Assembly: GCA_965247055.1 (NCBI GenBank) | Contig: CBDFGE010000001.1 | Span: 124,001 to 188,000, forward strand | Direction: 5' to 3' | DNA length: 64,000 nt | Source of the DNA: CBDFGE01 sp965247055 | Lineage (GTDB): Bacteria; Chloroflexota; Dehalococcoidia; Lucifugimonadales; JAGWBF01 | Part shown: one piece after another, positions 59,415-64,000 of the stretch | Position numbering within the stretch: the first letter of the stretch is position 1 | How the letters are laid out: the number at the start of each line of letters is the position of its first letter | Notes under the pieces: generated by a model | Seen by the model: only the letters and a program-made list of their open reading frames with translations | Databases searched by the model: none | Told to the model about the DNA's origin: nothing | Program-made: the position numbers and the translations under genes

Positions 59415-60737
59415 CTAGTATATGGGCGTGCTGGGCCCCATGGCCTCCAGGTATCCCTTTACCGACTGGAGAAAGGCCCCCGCTTCCGCCCCATCGGTAA
59501 TACGATGGTCAAAGGCGAGGCACAGGTTCATGATGGAGCGTATAGCGATGGCGTCGCCCACCACGACGGGCCTCTTCCGGACTGCCTCGGAGGTCAGGAT
59601 TGCAGCCTGGGGATAGTTGATGATGGGCTGGGAGACGACCGAGCCAAGAGCGCCGGTGTTGTTCACGGTGAAGGTGCCTCCCTGCACGTCCTCAAGGGTC
59701 AACTTGCCCTCGCGGGCCCTGCGGGTCAGCTCCCGCGCCGCCTTGGCCATGCCCGCCACGCTCAGAGAGTCGGCATGGTGAATGACCGGGACCACCAGGC
59801 CCTCCGGGGCCGCAACGGCGATGCCGATATGGACGCGCCTCTTCAGAATAACTCTGTCGCCACCCCATGTGGAGTTCAGCAGAGGATGCCCTTTAAGGGA
59901 GCCCGCCACGGCCTTGATAACGAAGGGGAGGTAGGTAAGCTCGGCCCCCTCCCGGCGCAGGAACTCTTCCTTTAGCGTCTCCCGGCACCGCACCAGCTCG
60001 CTCAAGTCGGCCTCCACTATGCTCCATGCATGGGGAATCTCGGTGACACTCTTGACCATGCGTTGGGCGATCATGCGTCTCACGGGGCTGAGGGGCAGCG
60101 ACTCCTCTTCGGGGCCCACCGCCTCGGACGATCGACGCCCCTCTACGCCAGAGACAGCCCCAGGAGCCGCCGCTACGGGCCCTCGGGCGTCCAGGTAGCC
60201 CAACACGTCGTTCCTGGTGATGCGGCCGTCGGAGCCCGTGCCCCGGACGCTATCCAGGTCAACGCTGTGCTCCCGGGCGAGCCGGCGCACAGTAGGAGAG
60301 TACCGGCCCCGAGCCGCGGGCGCCTCCTCCCCCGGCCTGGAAAAAACCAGCACGTCCTCCTCCACTCCCCCACCCGTGGGGCCGACGGGTTTGACGTTCG
60401 TTACCAGGTAGCCTATGGTGCTCGCCCTGGCGGGTGACCTCTCCGGCGTGGAAGGGACCTGGGCCGGCGTGGGGGTCCCGGCCGGCTGCGTGTCGGTCTC
60501 CGTTGTCTCTACTTCGGCTATGGGGGTACCCATGGGCACCGTGGCCCCCTCCTCAACCAGGATGCGGGACAACACCCCAGCGACGGGAGAGGGGACCTCC
60601 ATGGTTACCTTATCGGTGACAACCTCCACCAGGGGCTCGTACTTCGCCAGGACGTCGCCGGGCCTTTTCAACCACCTGGCGATTATCCCCTCCACCACAG
60701 ACTCACCGACATGGGGGAGGTCCACGATTATGGCCAT
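59415..60737 (-). CDS. 2-oxoacid dehydrogenase complex E2 (dihydrolipoyl acyltransferase)
   Basis: 440 residues. One lipoyl domain (Lys43 in VVTDKVTMEVPS), a Pro/Thr-rich linker, a peripheral-subunit-binding domain near 140-180 (YSPTVRRLAREHSVDLDSVRGTGSDGRITRNDVLGYL), a second linker, and the catalytic domain with HxxxDG as FDHRITDG near the C-terminus. The sequence around the active site (RMIAQRMVKSVTEIPHAWSIVEADLSELV) resembles branched-chain/pyruvate E2 of Gram-positive type. It follows E1-beta after a 171-bp gap containing a palindromic repeat. No E3 gene is present. Confidence 0.93.
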   Translation of the reverse strand: MAIIVDLPHVGESVVEGIIARWLKRPGDVLAKYEPLVEVVTDKVTMEVPSPVAGVLSRILVEEGATVPMGTPIAEVETTETDTQPAGTPTPAQVPSTPERSPARASTIGYLVTNVKPVGPTGGGVEEDVLVFSRPGEEAPAARGRYSPTVRRLAREHSVDLDSVRGTGSDGRITRNDVLGYLDARGPVAAAPGAVSGVEGRRSSEAVGPEEESLPLSPVRRMIAQRMVKSVTEIPHAWSIVEADLSELVRCRETLKEEFLRREGAELTYLPFVIKAVAGSLKGHPLLNSTWGGDRVILKRRVHIGIAVAAPEGLVVPVIHHADSLSVAGMAKAARELTRRAREGKLTLEDVQGGTFTVNNTGALGSVVSQPIINYPQAAILTSEAVRKRPVVVGDAIAIRSIMNLCLAFDHRITDGAEAGAFLQSVKGYLEAMGPSTPIY

Positions 60738-60789
60738 CTCACCATCCTCAGATGCCTGACTACTACTCAGTCAACTCAAAATTGTTGGA

Positions 60790-60881
60790 TGTCATTCTGA
60801 GCCGAAGCGAAGAATCTGGAGTAGGCGGGGGTAGTCCCTCACTTCCAGATTCTTCGGTCGCTGCGCTCCCTCCGAATGACA
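60790..60881. repeat. Palindromic intergenic repeat (TGTCATTC...GAATGACA)
   Basis: A ~92-bp imperfect palindrome: TGTCATTCTGAGCCGAAG and AGAATCTGGA on the left, TCCAGATTCTTCGG and CGAATGACA on the right, around a short loop. This hairpin motif (GTCATTCTGAG ... GAAGAATCT) is a dispersed intergenic repeat known from many bacterial genomes, including Chloroflexota; mobility type is unclear (REP/MITE-like). It sits between the E1-beta and E2 genes of an otherwise compact operon. Confidence 0.75.
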
Positions 60882-60908
60882 CGCTACCGAAATCCTGTTG
60901 ACAAGGTA

Positions 60909-61892
60909 CTAGTAGGACGCCAGCTTCCGCAGGGCGGCAGCGATCTTCCCTGTATCGGGCAGGTAGGCTTCCTCCAGGGTGGGAGCAAAGGGCATTGTGG
61001 GAATGTCGGGTCCGCATAGCCTGGTGATGGGCGCGTCCAGGTACTCAAAGGCCTCCTCGGCCAGAAGGGCGGCCACCTCCGCGCCGACGCCGCCCGTAAT
61101 GTTGTCCTCGTGGACGACCAGGGCCTTGCCCGTCTTCTTCACCGAGCCCAGGATAGTCTCCCTGTCCAGGGGTTTGAGGGTACGCAGGTCGATCACCTCT
61201 ACGCTGACTCCCTCTCCCTCCAAGTGGGCCGCCGCCGCCAGGCAGTAATGCACCATCAGCCCGTAGGTCACCACGGTAACATCGCTGCCGTCGCGTTTCA
61301 CGTCGGCGACCCCGATGGGAAGGCAGTAGTCCTCCTCGGGGACCTCCCCACGAACCAGCCTGTAGCTCTTCTTGTGCTCCACGAAGACCACGGGGCTATT
61401 GTCCCTGATGGAAGACTTGAGGAGCCCCTTGGCATCGTAGGGCGTCGAGGGGGCGACCACCTTGAGTCCAGGGGTATGGAAGAAGTAGGCCTCCACATTC
61501 TGGGAGTGGTACAGCCCGCCCCGGATACCGCCCCCATAGGGTATACGCACGACCAGAGGCACGGAGAGGGCGCCGTTGGTCCCGTAGCACACCCTGGCTG
61601 CCTCACCGATGAGCTGGTTGGCTGCGGGCCAGATGAAGTCTGCGAACTCTACCTCGGCGATAGGCCGCAGGCCCCTGAAGGCCGCCCCCTGGGCTATACC
61701 GACGATAGACGCCTCGGCCAGAGGAGTATCGATGACCCTCTCCTCGCCGAACTCCTCGAGGAAGCCCTGGGTCGCCAGGAAGACCCCGCCCCGCTTACCC
61801 ACGTCTTCGCCCATGATGAAGACATCCCGGTCCCGCTTCATCTCCTCGTACATCGCCTCTCGCACGGCCTCTAGCAAGCTCTTGACGGCCAA
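60909..61892 (-). CDS. 2-oxoacid dehydrogenase E1 subunit beta
   Basis: 327 residues, TTG start with GGAGGAAC upstream. Transketolase pyrimidine-binding and C-terminal domains: VFIMGEDVGKRGGVFLATQGF, RVIDTPLAEASIVGIAQGAAF, DFIWPAANQLIGEAAR, VPLVVRIPYGGGIRGGLYHSQNVEAYF and VEVIDLRTLKPLD. Forms the alpha2beta2 E1 with the next gene upstream, decarboxylating pyruvate or a branched-chain 2-oxoacid with TPP. Substrate class is not determinable by eye. Confidence 0.94.
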   Translation of the reverse strand: MAVKSLLEAVREAMYEEMKRDRDVFIMGEDVGKRGGVFLATQGFLEEFGEERVIDTPLAEASIVGIAQGAAFRGLRPIAEVEFADFIWPAANQLIGEAARVCYGTNGALSVPLVVRIPYGGGIRGGLYHSQNVEAYFFHTPGLKVVAPSTPYDAKGLLKSSIRDNSPVVFVEHKKSYRLVRGEVPEEDYCLPIGVADVKRDGSDVTVVTYGLMVHYCLAAAAHLEGEGVSVEVIDLRTLKPLDRETILGSVKKTGKALVVHEDNITGGVGAEVAALLAEEAFEYLDAPITRLCGPDIPTMPFAPTLEEAYLPDTGKIAAALRKLASY

Positions 61893-61924
61893 AGTTCCTC
61901 CCTCAGCTCGCTCAGCGCGGACCC

Positions 61925-62953
61925 CTACCGGGCATAGACGTGATCGTACACCGTGGAAGGGTCGGGGTAGGGCGCGGCCTCGGCGTCGTTGGTGGCCCGG
62001 TCCACCTCCTGCCGGGTCTCTTCACCAATCTCCTCATCTCGCTCCGCGGTAAGGAGCCCCGCGTCCACCAGGTAGGAGCGGAGCAGCAGGATGGGATCTC
62101 GTTTCCTGGCCTCCTCGACCTCCCCCTTGGAGCGGTACCTACGGTCGTCATCGTCGGTGGTATGGGGCATGAAACGCTCCACCTTCATCTCCAGCAGGAC
62201 CGGCCCCTGGGCACGGGCGTGCTCGATCGCCCCTTTGGTGGTCTCGTAGGCCTCAAAGAAGTCCATGCCGTCTACCACGAAGCCGGGAAAGCCATAGGCT
62301 GCGGCCCGATCGGCCACGTCGGGGATAGCCATCTGCATGGACAGGGGGACCGAAATAGCGTACCTGTTGTTCTCGCAGACGAACACCACGGGCAGCCGGT
62401 GCACTCCGGCGAAGTTCATCGCCTCATGGCACTCACCTTCGCTGGAGCCGCCGTCCCCGAAGTAGCACAGGACCACGGTAGCCTCCCCCTTGATCTTACA
62501 CCCCAGGGCATAGCCCACCGCCTGGGTCAGCCCCGACGAGACTACGTTGGAGATATTGATGATCCTGTTTTTCAGGTCGGCTCCCTGGAGGGGAAACTGC
62601 CTCCCGCCGCTGTAGGGCGCCCCATCCTTCCCCATGAAGGAGAGCATCGTTTCCAGAGGGGTCAAGCCCGCGGCCATCTTGAGGGATAGGTCCCGGTAGT
62701 AGGGGAAAAGGAAGTAGTCCCCGTCCTTTTGGGCTGCAAGCAGGCTTCCCAGCTGGGCCCCCTCGTGTCCCTGACACGAGGCCGCGATGGGTACCTTGCC
62801 CTGGCGGTTCAGAGCCCAGATGCGCTCATCGAGGGTCCGGGCAAGGACCATCTTCCTGTAGGAGTCGGTGACCTCGCCGGCGGACAGTTCCAGGCGCTGA
62901 TGCTTGGGGAGGACTTGGCTCCCGGCGGGAGCCTTCTGCCTGGTCTGAGCCAT
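61925..62953 (-). CDS. 2-oxoacid dehydrogenase E1 subunit alpha
   Basis: About 342 residues from the ATG at 62953 (GGGAGGGACGA upstream). TPP-binding motif GDGGSSEGECHEAMNFAGVH ... CENNRYAISVP is intact, as is the phosphorylatable-loop-like PHTTDDDDRRYRSKGEVEEARKRDP region. N-terminal catalytic features ILDERIWALNRQG-like and QGHEGAQLGSLLA are present. It pairs with E1-beta 32 bp downstream. Typical bacterial branched-chain/pyruvate E1-alpha length. Confidence 0.94.
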   Translation of the reverse strand: MAQTRQKAPAGSQVLPKHQRLELSAGEVTDSYRKMVLARTLDERIWALNRQGKVPIAASCQGHEGAQLGSLLAAQKDGDYFLFPYYRDLSLKMAAGLTPLETMLSFMGKDGAPYSGGRQFPLQGADLKNRIINISNVVSSGLTQAVGYALGCKIKGEATVVLCYFGDGGSSEGECHEAMNFAGVHRLPVVFVCENNRYAISVPLSMQMAIPDVADRAAAYGFPGFVVDGMDFFEAYETTKGAIEHARAQGPVLLEMKVERFMPHTTDDDDRRYRSKGEVEEARKRDPILLLRSYLVDAGLLTAERDEEIGEETRQEVDRATNDAEAAPYPDPSTVYDHVYAR

Positions 62954-63005
62954 TCGTCCCTCCCGTCGGGCTCCCGCGGGCCCTCCCACAGATCGCCCAC
63001 CGGCC

Positions 63006-64000
63006 TTACCCGGCCCCCATCGTCTCCAGCGCCCCGAAGCAGGCCATCATTATGCTGTCGACGTCGATCCCGTGCTCCCGGTACAGGTCCTGCAAGGCGC
63101 CCGACTGTCCGAAGTCGGACACACCCAGGGGAAAGGCCCTGGCACCCAGAAAGCCGCCTATCCACGCCAGTGTGTGGGGATGGCCATCAAGCACGGTAAC
63201 CACGGGGGCCGCCCGCTCACCGGGGGACAGGAGGTCCCCGATGCTGTCTGCGTTCCCCCGCCCCCTCATGGCCATCGAGGCCCACTCCTGGAGCCGCCGG
63301 AACAGCAGGTCGGAGGAGGTAACGTTGATCACGTTGGCGTACACGCCCTCCCTGGCTATGGCCCCACTTGCTTCGACCGCCTCGGGGATCATGGCGCCGC
63401 TGGAGAAGATGTGGACCACGTTCTCCCCAGGCTTGTATCCCGGTTCTCTGCTCCGGTCCAGCAGCCGGTACGCCCCACCCAAGACCTGCTGTCGAAGTAG
63501 CTCCCTTTGACCGTCGTCTTCGGGAAGGGAGAACAGCCCCTGGTCCACGCGCTTCGTTGTCAGCCGCAGGTAGAAGGACTCCTTGCGCAGGCGGATCTGC
63601 TCCAGTCCGTGGAGCACGATCCACTCCAGCTCCTGGCCGAAACAGGGCTCGCAGAAGGTGATGCCGGGCATCTCGAGGCCGATGGAGGGGGTGATGACGG
63701 ACTGGTGGGCTCCCCCTTCCCGGCTCAGAGTTATCCCAGAAGGCGTGCCCGTCACCATAAACCGGGCCCCTACATACGTGTTGTAGAGACAGGCCTCCAG
63801 GGCCCGGCACACAAAAGGGTCGTAAAGGGTCCCTATGGGGAATATCAGCTCTCCCGACATCTCGTACGCCAGGCCCAACTGCCCCAGCAGCATGAACAGA
63901 TTGTTCTCGGAGATGCCCAGCTCAATGTGCTGCCCCTGTGGGCTCTCCTCCCATCGCAGCGTCCTGGCGACTCCATCCTCGGGAAGGCGCTCCTTCTCCT
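63006..64000 (-). CDS. Single-chain pyruvate dehydrogenase E1/transketolase-like protein (partial)
   Basis: The C-terminal ~331 residues are present; the N-terminal, TPP-diphosphate-binding half lies beyond the right edge. Visible: LRWEESPQGQHIELGISENN immediately followed by LFMLLGQLGLAYEMSGE, TGTPSGITLSREGGAHQSVITPSIG, and FGQELEWIVLHGLEQIRL, then a transketolase C-domain ending RAFPLGVSDFGQSG and IMMACFGALETMG. This resembles homodimeric AceE-type E1 rather than the alpha/beta type encoded just downstream, so two kinds of E1 are adjacent (53-bp gap). It may instead serve a different 2-oxoacid. Confidence 0.8.
   Translation of the reverse strand, partial: EKERLPEDGVARTLRWEESPQGQHIELGISENNLFMLLGQLGLAYEMSGELIFPIGTLYDPFVCRALEACLYNTYVGARFMVTGTPSGITLSREGGAHQSVITPSIGLEMPGITFCEPCFGQELEWIVLHGLEQIRLRKESFYLRLTTKRVDQGLFSLPEDDGQRELLRQQVLGGAYRLLDRSREPGYKPGENVVHIFSSGAMIPEAVEASGAIAREGVYANVINVTSSDLLFRRLQEWASMAMRGRGNADSIGDLLSPGERAAPVVTVLDGHPHTLAWIGGFLGARAFPLGVSDFGQSGALQDLYREHGIDVDSIMMACFGALETMGAG

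Overview
The window is about 64 kb of GC-rich bacterial chromosome, densely packed with housekeeping genes and catabolic or accessory genes, carrying two complete insertion sequences. The gene content suggests a Chloroflexota lineage, perhaps Dehalococcoidia or SAR202-like. The pointers are a DapL-type lysine route, PurS, paired MaoC hot-dog proteins, a CaiB-type CoA-transferase, LLM flavin oxidoreductases, a cyclase-family hydrolase, HMG-CoA-synthase-like/DUF35 and SCP2-type thiolase proteins, and many GTG/TTG starts. This placement rests on family content only; no rRNA or other strong phylogenetic marker is present.

Layout, left to right. 1-2 kb: three minus-strand pilin-like genes, the last with DUF11 repeats and cut by the window edge. 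2.3-9 kb: cysM-like synthase, a lone ABC ATPase, an NHL propeller, a cyclase-family hydrolase, then an HMGS-like/DUF35 fusion and a thiolase. 9-19 kb (minus): hflX, dapL-like, dapF, hemerythrin, miaA, tpiA, apgM, pgk, a polyprenyl-synthase-like gene and tsaC. 19.3-27.8 kb (plus): guaA, purD, purE, a HAD phosphatase, purB, purC, two tandem DUF3105 proteins and purS. 27.8-34.3 kb (minus): hisB, hisC, hisD, a phospholipase-C-like gene, hisG and a HisRS-family gene. 34.3-40.2 kb: an SDR gene split by a 1.67-kb ISNCY-like element, a second SDR, birA, two MaoC-like proteins and a PHP phosphoesterase. 40.3-40.75 kb: RNase P RNA. 40.8-48.6 kb: a zinc-ribbon coiled-coil protein, a cysteinyl-tRNA synthetase fused to a family-2 glycosyltransferase, a PIG-L deacetylase, a BNR propeller, an MDR oxidoreductase, gatC and gatA. 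48.7-54.8 kb: a HTH protein, a CaiB-type CoA-transferase, asnS, a GlcG-type protein, an LLM oxidoreductase and an alpha/beta hydrolase. 54.8-58.1 kb: a SRPBCC/DUF5939/class III cyclase gene split by a 1.36-kb IS256-family element. 58.1-64 kb (minus): a hypothetical gene, lipB, and 2-oxoacid dehydrogenase E2, E1-beta and E1-alpha, followed by the C-terminal half of a second, single-chain-type E1.

The coherent groups are purine synthesis with guaA, histidine synthesis, lower glycolysis (tpiA, pgk, apgM), lysine/peptidoglycan precursor synthesis (dapL, dapF), Gln-amidotransferase-dependent tRNA charging (gatCA, asnS), and a 2-oxoacid dehydrogenase complex with the lipoyl transferase lipB.

Main points of interest: (1) the CysRS-GT2 fusion followed by a PIG-L deacetylase, a parts list reminiscent of mycothiol synthesis; (2) two IS insertions whose target duplications, when one copy is removed, restore intact reading frames; (3) an ISNCY-type transposase that runs into a frameshifted serine-recombinase tail; (4) several enzyme homologues lacking canonical catalytic residues (HMGS-like, SDR, polyprenyl synthase, MaoC pair); (5) recurrent promoters with a TGCTA extended -10 box 17 bp from a -35 element.
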